From contig JAIRVW010000423.1 in the NCBI GenBank assembly GCA_031253705.1, positions 1-5,397 of the forward strand: DNA of 5,397 bases. Direction: 5' to 3'. Below, one piece after another: positions 1 to 5,397 of this stretch; position 1 is the first letter of the stretch, and each line of letters starts with the position of its first letter. The notes beneath the pieces were generated by a model. It was not told the DNA's origin. It did no database searches and saw only the letters and a list, made by a program, of their open reading frames with translations. The DNA comes from Brucellaceae bacterium (GTDB lineage Bacteria; Pseudomonadota; Alphaproteobacteria; Rhizobiales; Rhizobiaceae). Both the position numbers and the translations under genes were made by a program.

Positions 1-1258
1 TGTAATAATGTTTGACGCTCTCATCCTTGATACGCGCCACATGGGTACGCATCCGGGCATCCAGCTCAGCACGGCGTTCCGGCGTTTCAAAATTCCCGCC
101 AGCAGTTTCACGCATCCATAGCATTTCTGCCAGTGGCTTGGAGTCTTGCAGCACGGTTCTGAAAGCGGTGGGCCCCTGCTCCTTGACCAGATCATCCGGA
201 TCTTTACCATCAGGCAGCAGAGCAAAAGCCAGAGATTTGCCCGGCTGTAAATTCGGCAAGCCTGTATCGACCGCACGATAGGCTGCACGAAGACCTGCCT
301 GATCGCCGTCAAAACACAAAACCGGTTCCGGACTGATGCGCCAGAGCAGTGCCATCTGCTCTTCGGTCAAAGCGGTTCCCAGCGGCGCCACAACTTCATT
401 GAAGCCTGCCTGTGCCAGCGCGATCACATCCATATAGCCTTCAACGGCAATAACCGGCTTGGCTTCTTCGCCATGCTGTGCCTGACAGGCACGACGCGCA
501 CGCACCATATTGTAGAGCACGCGCCCTTTATGAAACAGCTCGGTTTCCGGCGAATTGAGATATTTAGCCGGGGCATCCGGCGACATCGCACGCCCGCCAA
601 AAGCGATAACGCGGTTACGGCTATCGGTGATCGGGAACATGATACGATCACGGAAACGGTCATAAGACACAGCAATGCCTTCGCCATGCACCACCATACC
701 ACAGGCTTCGATCTGCTCGCGTGTTGCACCTTTGGATGCCAGATATTCTTTCAGAATATTGCGCCCTTCCGGCGCATAACCGATGCGGAATTCGGCCTGT
801 GTCTGGGCACTCAGCCCTCGATCACGCAAATAAGACCGCGCCTTTGCACCAACAGAAGCCTGCAACTGATCCTCAAAAAAGCCGGCAGCCAGTTCCATGA
901 CATCATAGAGCGTGCCGCGTTTTTCCTCACGCATTTGCTGTTCGGCATCCATCACCGGCATCGGCACACCGGCCATATCAGCAATGCGGGTCACAGCCTC
1001 AGGAAAGCTCAGGCCTTCCAGCTCGGTCAGAAAACGAAAATGATCGCCGGTCACACCACAGCCGAAACAATGGTAACGGCCTTTGCGGTCTTCACAATGG
1101 AAACTCGGGCTCTTCTCCCCGTGGAAAGGACAACATGCCCAGTAATCGCCCTTGGATGCGTTGGTTTTCTTGCGATCAAAGCTCACCCGTGTCCCGATCA
1201 CTGTCGATATCGGAACGCGCTCGCGGATTTCATCAAGGAAGGACGGGGGAAAACGCAT
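1..1258 (-). CDS. dnaG: DNA primase DnaG, N-terminal 419 residues (3' end outside window)
   Basis: DnaG synthesises the RNA primers that start Okazaki fragments at the replication fork. Reading the minus strand from the ATG at 1258-1256 gives 419 codons without a stop or frameshift, running off the left edge. The CHC2 zinc finger is intact (C43, H46, C64, C67 in CPFH and HCFGCG). The RNA polymerase core follows, with KYLNSPET at 232-239. The Toprim fold has its acidic residues: E273 in EGYMDV, D317 and D319 in FDGD, and D353/D355/D356 in KDPDD. The C-terminal helicase-binding domain is missing only because the window ends; the family is usually about 600-660 residues. The start is chosen because MRFPPSFLDEI matches the usual alphaproteobacterial N-terminus as I recall it; the ribosome binding site is weak (GAGAGA, minus strand 1276-1271, 12 bases away). 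The gene is divergent from the transporter gene. rpoD often follows dnaG but is not visible here. Confidence 0.97.
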   Translation of the reverse strand, partial: MRFPPSFLDEIRERVPISTVIGTRVSFDRKKTNASKGDYWACCPFHGEKSPSFHCEDRKGRYHCFGCGVTGDHFRFLTELEGLSFPEAVTRIADMAGVPMPVMDAEQQMREEKRGTLYDVMELAAGFFEDQLQASVGAKARSYLRDRGLSAQTQAEFRIGYAPEGRNILKEYLASKGATREQIEACGMVVHGEGIAVSYDRFRDRIMFPITDSRNRVIAFGGRAMSPDAPAKYLNSPETELFHKGRVLYNMVRARRACQAQHGEEAKPVIAVEGYMDVIALAQAGFNEVVAPLGTALTEEQMALLWRISPEPVLCFDGDQAGLRAAYRAVDTGLPNLQPGKSLAFALLPDGKDPDDLVKEQGPTAFRTVLQDSKPLAEMLWMRETAGGNFETPERRAELDARMRTHVARIKDESVKHYY

Positions 1259-1352
1259 ACGTCTTAAAATTCTCTCTCAGCTGTCATATCAGGGCGCACC
1301 AATATCCGGAACAACCGGACCTGCCCTTCTCTCTTAATAGCACGGAATACAG

Positions 1353-1375
1353 AAAAACACGCCTCTCAGGCGCAT
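1353..1375 (-). terminator. Terminator-like hairpin in the dnaG leader (possible attenuator)
   Basis: On the minus strand, CGCCT (1372-1368), a GAG triloop and AGGCG (1364-1360) form a GC-rich 5-bp stem. G-U and U-G wobbles and one A-T pair can extend it to about 8 bp. The 3' arm leads through TG into five T residues (1357-1353), the form of a short intrinsic terminator. It lies about 95 bases before the dnaG start. Only minus-strand transcripts starting in this gap, or antisense to the transporter, could meet it. It may therefore limit read-through into dnaG. The stem is short, so it could be chance. Confidence 0.3.
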
Positions 1376-1531
1376 CTTTCCCCGATACTCACATATGCTT
1401 TCATTTGCGCCGCGCGAACGCCGCTGACTGACGGCACAACTGTCACAATTATCGCTTATCATCTTTTCTGTTTATGTCGCAATATTATGCCACCAAGCCC
1501 GAAAATGCGGAATTATGTGTTAGTCGGCTAA

Positions 1532-1553
1532 ATGTCATAAATTTGTCATAAAA
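1532..1553 (+). promoter_or_regulatory. Pho box (predicted PhoB binding site) upstream of the Na/Pi transporter gene
   Basis: Two direct heptamers, ATGTCAT (1532-1538) and TTGTCAT (1543-1549), are spaced 11 bases apart start to start. Each is followed by an A-rich tetramer (AAAT, AAAA). This reproduces the PhoB consensus of tandem CTGTCAT units separated by AT-rich 4-mers, with only the first base of each unit differing. The orientation and the phosphate-transport gene downstream agree with a PhoR-PhoB-activated promoter. In such promoters the box replaces the -35 element. The expected -10 position near 1557-1563 holds only weak matches (TTAAAT, TAAATA). The box lies 228 bases before the start codon, implying a leader of roughly 210 bases. 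Confidence 0.7.
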
Positions 1554-1635
1554 ACTTTAAATACCGTTTCTTAGAGGCAGAAACCCTCTTCCAAATTAAG
1601 CATAATGTGCCTAGATTGCTTAGCCAGTGTACGTT

Positions 1636-1663
1636 TTGACACGGCATTATCTGTCCCGATCAT
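1636..1663 (+). promoter_or_regulatory. Possible sigma-70-type promoter for the transporter gene
   Basis: A perfect TTGACA (1636-1641) is followed after 16 bases by GATCAT (1658-1663), which matches four of six positions of the -10 consensus. If used, it would give a leader of about 110 bases and a Pho-box-independent transcript. The -10 is poor and the spacing slightly short, so this is only a candidate for basal expression. Confidence 0.25.
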
Positions 1664-1768
1664 TCCATCATATCATCGCAGCAATGCATGACCGGCGCGA
1701 GCGGGTACGAAACATCCGGAGACAATCCGGGGAACAACAAAGGATGGGCTAATCATCCGGTAATAAAA

Positions 1769-1784
1769 AAGGAATACGCATTTG
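1769..1784 (+). promoter_or_regulatory. Ribosome binding site that supports a TTG start
   Basis: AAGGAA (1769-1774) sits 7 bases before the TTG at 1782-1784. An in-frame TAA at 1764-1766 excludes any start further upstream. The nearby ATG at 1786-1788 is in a different frame. TTG is therefore the first usable initiation codon of the transporter frame, and it has good Shine-Dalgarno spacing. Confidence 0.75.
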
Positions 1785-3458
1785 AATGGTTCAGTCGTTC
1801 TCCTGCATCTTGCAGGAGCAGTCGCGCTGCTCTTATGGGCAACACGTATGGTTCGTGCAGGCGTTGAAAGCGCCTATGGCGACCGTTTGCGACGACGACT
1901 GCGCAAATATATGCAAAAACCGCTTCTGGCGGTGAGTTTCGGTATTCTGCTGGCCGTTTCCTTACAAAGTTCCACCGCGGTTACCTTGCTTGTCGGCTCT
2001 TTTGTCGGCGCCGGCTTTGTCAGCGGTGTGGCCGGCCTTATGGCCGTGCGCGGCGGCGAACTCGGCTCTGCTCTTGTTGTTAAAATCCTGAGTTATGATC
2101 TGACCCTGCTGGTGCCGCTGGCATTGGTGGCAGGCACATTCCTGTCCATGTCTTCCGAGCGCCTGTTCTGGCGTCAGAACGGTAAAATTCTGGTCGGCAT
2201 CGGCCTGCTTATTCTCTCGCTGGAGCTGACCGGCGAAGCGACAACACCATTGCGCGACAGTCAGTTGCTGCCGGTGATTGTCAATTATCTGGCGAGCGAT
2301 CCGGTTACCACCTATCTGCTCGCAGCGCTGATGACATGGCTGTTTCACTCATCCATTGCAGCGATCATCCTGCTCACCTCTTTCGCGTCGCGCGGCCTGA
2401 TCCATCCTGATCTCGCAGTGGTAATGGTGCTTGGCGTCAATCTCGGCTCATCCATTATTGCCCCGCTGCTCACACGTAATGCACCGGCTGAAACCCGCGT
2501 TGTGCCACTCGGCAATCTGCTGATGCGCGGTGCAGGCTCGCTGATTATTCTGATCCTGTTCCTGACCTTTAAGCCAACGGTCGATTTCCTCGGCTCAGAT
2601 CCGGCCAGTCAGGTGGTCAATGCGCATATCCTGTTCAATACGATTATCCTGATCGCCGGTATCCCACTATCCGGCCTCGTGCTGCGCGCGACAGAGGCAC
2701 TGGTCAATCTCAGAGCCAAGCCGGAAGCCTCTGCCGAACCTTTGTTCACGCAAGAGATCAGCGCTCTGGATATGAGTGTGATCAACTCGCCGCCGCTGGC
2801 ACTCGGCAATGCGACGCGTGAAGTTGTGCGCACCTGTGAAACCGTTGATGTCATGCTGCGCCGCATCATGGATCTTTATGAGAAACCGGATCAGGTCGGT
2901 ATTAATGAGCTGGCCAAGCTGGATGATCGTCTGGACAGCCGCCATGCTGCCATCAAACTCTATCTGGCGAAACTCGCCACCCAAAATCTGAGCGAAGATG
3001 AGGCACTGCGTACGCAGGAACTGCTCGGTGCCTGCGTCAAGCTGGAACAGGTCGGCGATATTATCGTGCGCAACATGCTGGTGCATGTGCAGAAGAAGAT
3101 GGATCGCAAACTGGAATTTACGGAAGAAGGCTGGGACGAACTGACAGAATTCCACGCCATGGTGGTTTCCAATGCCCATCTGGCCTTTAACGTACTGGTA
3201 TCGCGCGACAGCTATACGGCGCGCCAACTGGTGCGTGAAAAAGACCATCTGCGTGATATGGAAAAACGCATGAGCGAAATGCATTTCCAGCGCCTGCGTG
3301 ATGGCACTGTTCGCAGTGTTGAAACCAGCTCGATCCATCTGGATACAATCCGCGATCTCAAACAGATCAACTCACTTCTGGCTTCCATGGCCTATCCGGT
3401 ACTGGAAGAAAAAGGCATGCTCGGCGGCACCCGCCTGAAAACGGTGACAGAAAGCTGA
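1782..3458 (+). CDS. Na/Pi cotransporter family protein with C-terminal PhoU-like domain
   Basis: A 558-residue inner-membrane protein of the bacterial NptA/SLC34-like family, expected to move phosphate with sodium. Residues 1-305 are hydrophobic with roughly eight to ten membrane or re-entrant segments, arranged as two inverted repeats. The first carries the signature QSSTAVT (62-68). The second carries FHSSIAA (188-194), where H replaces the usual Q. The glycine motif is VLGVNLGSS (216-224) in repeat two but only RGGELGSA (90-97) in repeat one. Residues about 330-545 form a helical, charged cytoplasmic domain like PhoU, with KLEQVGDIIVRNML (420-433) matching the PhoU E-x3-D metal-site pattern. 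The second PhoU half reads DLKQIN (525-530) and lacks that aspartate. The N-terminus MNGSVVLLHLAG comes from a TTG start. The gene stands alone, after a Pho box and before an intrinsic terminator, suggesting a monocistronic phosphate-starvation unit. Direction and substrate are not proven: some relatives are thought to export phosphate or serve in regulation. Confidence 0.92.
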   Translation: MNGSVVLLHLAGAVALLLWATRMVRAGVESAYGDRLRRRLRKYMQKPLLAVSFGILLAVSLQSSTAVTLLVGSFVGAGFVSGVAGLMAVRGGELGSALVVKILSYDLTLLVPLALVAGTFLSMSSERLFWRQNGKILVGIGLLILSLELTGEATTPLRDSQLLPVIVNYLASDPVTTYLLAALMTWLFHSSIAAIILLTSFASRGLIHPDLAVVMVLGVNLGSSIIAPLLTRNAPAETRVVPLGNLLMRGAGSLIILILFLTFKPTVDFLGSDPASQVVNAHILFNTIILIAGIPLSGLVLRATEALVNLRAKPEASAEPLFTQEISALDMSVINSPPLALGNATREVVRTCETVDVMLRRIMDLYEKPDQVGINELAKLDDRLDSRHAAIKLYLAKLATQNLSEDEALRTQELLGACVKLEQVGDIIVRNMLVHVQKKMDRKLEFTEEGWDELTEFHAMVVSNAHLAFNVLVSRDSYTARQLVREKDHLRDMEKRMSEMHFQRLRDGTVRSVETSSIHLDTIRDLKQINSLLASMAYPVLEEKGMLGGTRLKTVTES

Positions 3459-3462
3459 AATA

Positions 3463-3491
3463 AAAAAGCCCGCGATCAACGCGGGCTTTTT
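3463..3491. terminator. Bidirectional intrinsic terminator between convergent genes
   Basis: GCCCGCG (3468-3474), loop ATCAA and CGCGGGC (3480-3486) form a perfect 7-bp GC stem. It is flanked by an A run (3462-3467) on the left and a T run (3487-3491) on the right. Read on the plus strand it ends the transporter transcript, 9 bases after its TGA. Read on the minus strand it has an equally good T run and ends the yqeY transcript, 20 bases after that stop. One element serves both genes in a 48-base gap. Confidence 0.93.
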
Positions 3492-3506
3492 CTTTATTCT
3501 CTCAGA

Positions 3507-3962
3507 TCAGCTACCGAGCAATTCTTTCAGCACACCGCTGGCCTTGGCAAAATCCATCTGGCCGGTATAGCGCTCTTTCAGAACAGCCATCACCTTACCC
3601 ATATCGCGCAGGCCTTCCGCACCGATTTCGGCAATGGCGGCGGCACTGTTCGCACGGATTTCTTCATCGCTCAGCTGCTGCGGCAGAAACTCTCTGATGA
3701 TCTCGATTTCAGCACGTTCATTTTCAGCCAGTTCAATACGATTACCTTCTTCGTACATTTTGGCGGATTCTTCACGCTGCTTGATCATCTTGGCAAGAAT
3801 TGCCAGAATTTCATCATCCGACACAGGGTCTTTGCCTGCACCGCGATTGGCAATGTCGCGATCCTTCAGAGCAGCCATAATCAGGCGCAGCGTGGAGGCG
3901 CGCATTTTCTCATGGGCTTTCATAGCCGTTGTCAGCGCTTGCGAAATTTCCTGACGCAGCAT
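3507..3962 (-). CDS. yqeY: GatB/YqeY domain-containing protein
   Basis: A 151-residue soluble, mostly helical protein of the YqeY family (GatB_Yqey domain), which resembles the C-terminal tail of GatB, the tRNA-binding subunit of the tRNA-dependent amidotransferase. Its own role is not firmly known; a link to tRNA or amidotransferase function is inferred from the domain. Family marks are RASTLRLIMAALK (21-33), KMIKQREES (58-66), FLPQQLSDEEI (92-102) and the DMGKVM block (120-125). The length equals the usual 147-153 residues. The frame stays open upstream to an ATG at 4217, but the start is placed at 3962-3960: AAGGAG (3974-3969) lies 6 bases before it, and the protein then begins MLRQEIS as in the family. 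The ATG at 3968 directly abuts that Shine-Dalgarno sequence, so it is unlikely to be used. The gene converges on the transporter and diverges from carA. YqeY genes often lie near dnaG; here the transporter gene lies between the two. Confidence 0.93.
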   Translation of the reverse strand: MLRQEISQALTTAMKAHEKMRASTLRLIMAALKDRDIANRGAGKDPVSDDEILAILAKMIKQREESAKMYEEGNRIELAENERAEIEIIREFLPQQLSDEEIRANSAAAIAEIGAEGLRDMGKVMAVLKERYTGQMDFAKASGVLKELLGS

Positions 3963-3968
3963 TTTCAT

Positions 3969-3974
3969 CTCCTT
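3969..3974 (-). promoter_or_regulatory. Ribosome binding site fixing the yqeY start
   Basis: AAGGAG on the minus strand, 6 bases before the ATG at 3962 and with no gap before the ATG at 3968. Normal spacing favours the inner ATG. It rules against the 85-residue upstream extension of the open frame, which has an atypical composition and no resemblance to the family. Confidence 0.85.
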
Positions 3975-4410
3975 AAACAGGATAGCAATCTTATTCTCGT
4001 TATCCGGCCTGTTAAATTTATAAAATCCGGTCAGGCTCAGCACAGAGAGTGTGCGGCAACTGAACAAAACCGAAGCGCGCGTTTCATCAAAACGCAAGGC
4101 ACTTCCGAATGCAGCAGCGCTGGCCGGAATAAGCAAATCAATGGTCTTATAGCGCAATTTCACGCTGAGGCGAAAGTATGCGGGCGATTTTTCTTCGCAA
4201 CCACGACAATCCCGCATCTTCTTTATATAGGATACAGGCCGGTAATTTCGAGCCTGACGGTATTTTTTAAGCGCTTCGCCTGCTTTTCTCGGGAAAACAT
4301 CCGATGCAGTAATTGACCGCAGGCTCAGATTTCTTTACATTGTTAATCTTAGCAGAAGATTTTATTCATTCTCGCGACGGAGCATATTGTATCCGGCGCG
4401 TTTTTGCACA

Positions 4411-4431
4411 CCTGGTATATGTCATACCGGG
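4411..4431 (+). promoter_or_regulatory. Inverted repeat upstream of carA (operator or leader hairpin)
   Basis: CCTGGTAT (4411-4418), loop ATGTC and ATACCGGG (4424-4431) form an 8-bp stem with a single G-U wobble. The inner GGTAT-N5-ATACC is a perfect palindrome. It lies about 110 bases before the carA start. It has no T run after it, so it is not an intrinsic terminator. It could be a repressor or activator site, or a hairpin in the carA mRNA leader. The regulator is unknown. Confidence 0.4.
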
Positions 4432-4527
4432 TTGTCTCTGCACATATAACACATAGTTGCCGTTCAGATGGCCGACCACAAGCCGGTTCCGGACGCGACA
4501 CGCCAACAGACAGCGCGCAATTTGATC

Positions 4528-4532
4528 AGGAG
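4528..4532 (+). promoter_or_regulatory. Ribosome binding site of carA
   Basis: AGGAG lies 7 bases before the ATG at 4540-4542. It supports this start over an in-frame ATG at 4468, which has no Shine-Dalgarno sequence before it. Confidence 0.85.
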
Positions 4533-4539
4533 TGCCTCA

Positions 4540-5397
4540 ATGACCGAAACCACATTTAAAACCGCACCCTGGACGACTTCCAAGCCTACAGCTGTTCTCG
4601 TACTGGCAGACGGTACTGTCATTGAGGGCAAAGGCGTCGGCGCAGTCGGTGCGATTGAAGCAGAGGTTTGCTTCAACACATCCCTCACCGGCTATCAGGA
4701 AGTTCTGACCGATCCGTCCTATGCAGGCCAGATCGTAACCTTCACATTCCCGCATATCGGCAATGTCGGCACCAATGAAGAAGACAGCGAGCGCCTCAAT
4801 CCGGCCAGCCGCTCCGGTGCAGTCGGCACCATTCTCAAAGCTGACATCACCTCTCCGTCGAACTACCGCTCCACGCAGGATTTCGACAAATGGCTGAAGC
4901 AGCACGGCATTATCGGCCTCAGCAATATTGATACACGCGCACTGACCGCCCTGATCCGTGAAAAAGGCGCAGCCAATGCCGTGATCGCTCATGATCCGAG
5001 CGGCAATTTCGATATTCCGGCACTCAAAAAACGTGCGGCTGCATGGGCAGGTCTCGTGGATCTCGACCTCGCCAAGAATGTAACCTCCGGCCAGTCTTCT
5101 GTATGGACAGAAAAATCATGGGTCTGGAATGAAGGTTACGGCAGCCAGAGCGAAGAACAGTTCCACGTTGTGGCGGTTGACTACGGTATCAAGCGTAACA
5201 TTCTGCGCTTGTTTGCTGACCTCGGCGGCAAGGTAACGATTGTTCCGGCAACAGCAACGGCAGAAGATATTCTGGCACACAATCCGGACGGCGTATTCCT
5301 GTCCAACGGCCCTGGCGATCCGGCGGCTACCGGTGAATACGCAGTGCCAACCATTAAAAAACTGATTGAAACTGACATTCCGCTGTTTGGTATCTGC
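4540..5397 (+). CDS. carA: Carbamoyl-phosphate synthase small subunit CarA, N-terminal 286 residues (3' end outside window)
   Basis: CarA is the glutaminase subunit of carbamoyl phosphate synthetase. It releases ammonia from glutamine and passes it to CarB, which makes carbamoyl phosphate for arginine and pyrimidine synthesis in the cytoplasm. The N-terminal small-chain domain covers about residues 17-150, with the conserved FNTSLTGYQEVLTDPSYAGQ (45-64) and IGLSNIDTRALT (125-136). The class I glutamine amidotransferase domain begins near 208, with VDYGIKRNILR (213-223) and SNGPGDP (255-261). The window ends on the TGC of PLFGIC, so C286 is the predicted nucleophile (equivalent to E. coli C269). 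The following LGHQ motif and the catalytic His/Glu lie outside, as do about 100-115 residues. The start is set by AGGAG at 4528-4532. The frame is intact. carB is not in view. Confidence 0.97.
   Translation, partial: MTETTFKTAPWTTSKPTAVLVLADGTVIEGKGVGAVGAIEAEVCFNTSLTGYQEVLTDPSYAGQIVTFTFPHIGNVGTNEEDSERLNPASRSGAVGTILKADITSPSNYRSTQDFDKWLKQHGIIGLSNIDTRALTALIREKGAANAVIAHDPSGNFDIPALKKRAAAWAGLVDLDLAKNVTSGQSSVWTEKSWVWNEGYGSQSEEQFHVVAVDYGIKRNILRLFADLGGKVTIVPATATAEDILAHNPDGVFLSNGPGDPAATGEYAVPTIKKLIETDIPLFGIC

Larger units (their letters stand above)
1259..1781. other. Intergenic region between divergent dnaG and Na/Pi transporter gene
   Basis: This 523-base gap has no convincing gene; reading frames that enter it are short or antisense continuations over dnaG. 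The half next to dnaG contains small GC-rich hairpins, including TCCGG-AACAA-CCGGA at 1305-1319 and a terminator-like one at 1353-1375. The middle (about 1440-1620) is markedly AT-rich and holds the Pho box. The part before the transporter contains three ATCCGG copies (1714, 1725, 1755) and a short inverted repeat, GGATG (1742-1746) with CATCC (1754-1758), just ahead of the ribosome binding site. A weak dnaG promoter candidate on the minus strand is TTGTTC (1314-1309), 17 bases, then TGATAT (1291-1286); it would give a very short leader. A second is TTGCGA-16-GATAAG further upstream, around 1455-1485. Neither is strong enough to list separately. Confidence 0.8.
3963..4539. other. Intergenic region between divergent yqeY and carA
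   Basis: A 577-base gap without a convincing gene. Near yqeY, a minus-strand TATAAA (4022-4017, inside the palindrome TTTATAAA) could be a -10 element for yqeY, but I see no matching -35. The central part has an isolated plus-strand TATATA (4224-4229) and a T6 run (4263-4268) that follows a loose CAGGC/GCCTG inverted repeat (4235-4239 with 4252-4256). CAGGCTC occurs three times: 4032, 4320, and inverted at 4250-4256. The carA side from about 4330 is AT-rich and holds the 4411-4431 inverted repeat. No clean sigma-70 promoter for carA stands out; TTTACA (4334-4339) and TTGTTA (4340-4345) are possible -35 elements without good partners. No tRNA or known riboswitch fold was recognised. Confidence 0.75.

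Noticed and set aside
473..1267. 264-codon plus-strand open frame
   Set aside because: It lies wholly antisense to dnaG, whose zinc-finger and Toprim motifs are clear. The translation is rich in His, Thr and Cys without domain-like order.
1440..1446. CTGTCAC, a second Pho-box-like heptamer
   Set aside because: No partner heptamer lies 11 bases away on either side, so it is a single half-site expected by chance.
2667..3338. 223-codon minus-strand open frame, plus a smaller one at 1962-2348
   Set aside because: Both are antisense shadows of the transporter gene, with no family resemblance and no ribosome binding site context of note.
4215..4270. Possible small RNA: TATATA, an inverted repeat CAGGC/GCCTG, then T6
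   Set aside because: There is no -35 element, the stem is only 5 bp with a 12-base loop, and the T run starts 6 bases after the stem. Too weak to call.
3912..4316. 134-codon plus-strand open frame spanning the yqeY start and the gap before carA
   Set aside because: Its first part is antisense to yqeY and the rest crosses low-coding-potential DNA. No ribosome binding site or recognisable domain.
4411..4436. Intrinsic terminator or attenuator before carA
   Set aside because: The hairpin is followed by GTTGTCTCTG rather than a T run.
4537..4992. 151-codon minus-strand open frame over carA
   Set aside because: It is antisense to the strongly conserved CarA N-terminal domain; the composition is that of a shadow frame.
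1..5397. Mobile element, CRISPR array, tRNA/rRNA or defence cluster
   Set aside because: No transposase or integrase motifs, terminal inverted repeats, spaced repeat array or cloverleaf were seen; all long reading frames with coding character are explained by four housekeeping or transport genes.

Overview
The window looks like an ordinary chromosomal segment of an alphaproteobacterium, most likely of the order Hyphomicrobiales and close to the Brucella/Ochrobactrum/Pseudochrobactrum group. This rests on recalled resemblance of the proteins (DnaG starting MRFPPSFLDEI, CarA starting MTETTFKTAPW, a PhoU-tailed Na/Pi transporter starting MNGSVVLLHLAG), on moderate GC content and on classical AGGAG-type ribosome binding sites. 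No database search was possible, so the genus is an inference.

Layout: positions 1-1258 (minus) hold the first 419 residues of DNA primase dnaG, whose C-terminal part lies beyond the left edge. Positions 1259-1781 are an AT-rich gap between the divergent dnaG and transporter genes. It contains a near-consensus Pho box (1532-1553) and, on the dnaG side, a terminator-like hairpin. Positions 1782-3458 (plus) encode a 558-residue Na/Pi-cotransporter-family membrane protein with a cytoplasmic PhoU-like tail, starting at TTG. A strong bidirectional intrinsic terminator (3463-3491) separates it from the convergent yqeY-type gene (3507-3962, minus). Positions 3963-4539 are a second non-coding gap between divergent yqeY and carA, with an inverted repeat at 4411-4431. 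Positions 4540-5397 (plus) encode the first 286 residues of carA; the window stops exactly on the predicted catalytic cysteine codon.

The genes do not form one operon. dnaG, yqeY and carA are housekeeping functions (replication priming, a GatB/YqeY-domain protein of uncertain role, and carbamoyl phosphate synthesis for arginine and pyrimidines). The transporter is a separate unit whose Pho box points to induction under phosphate limitation. I found no mobile element, CRISPR array, tRNA or rRNA, defence cluster or clearly new system. The points worth a second look are regulatory: the Pho box and long leader, the possible dnaG attenuator, the carA upstream palindrome, and the unequal signature motifs of the two transporter repeats.
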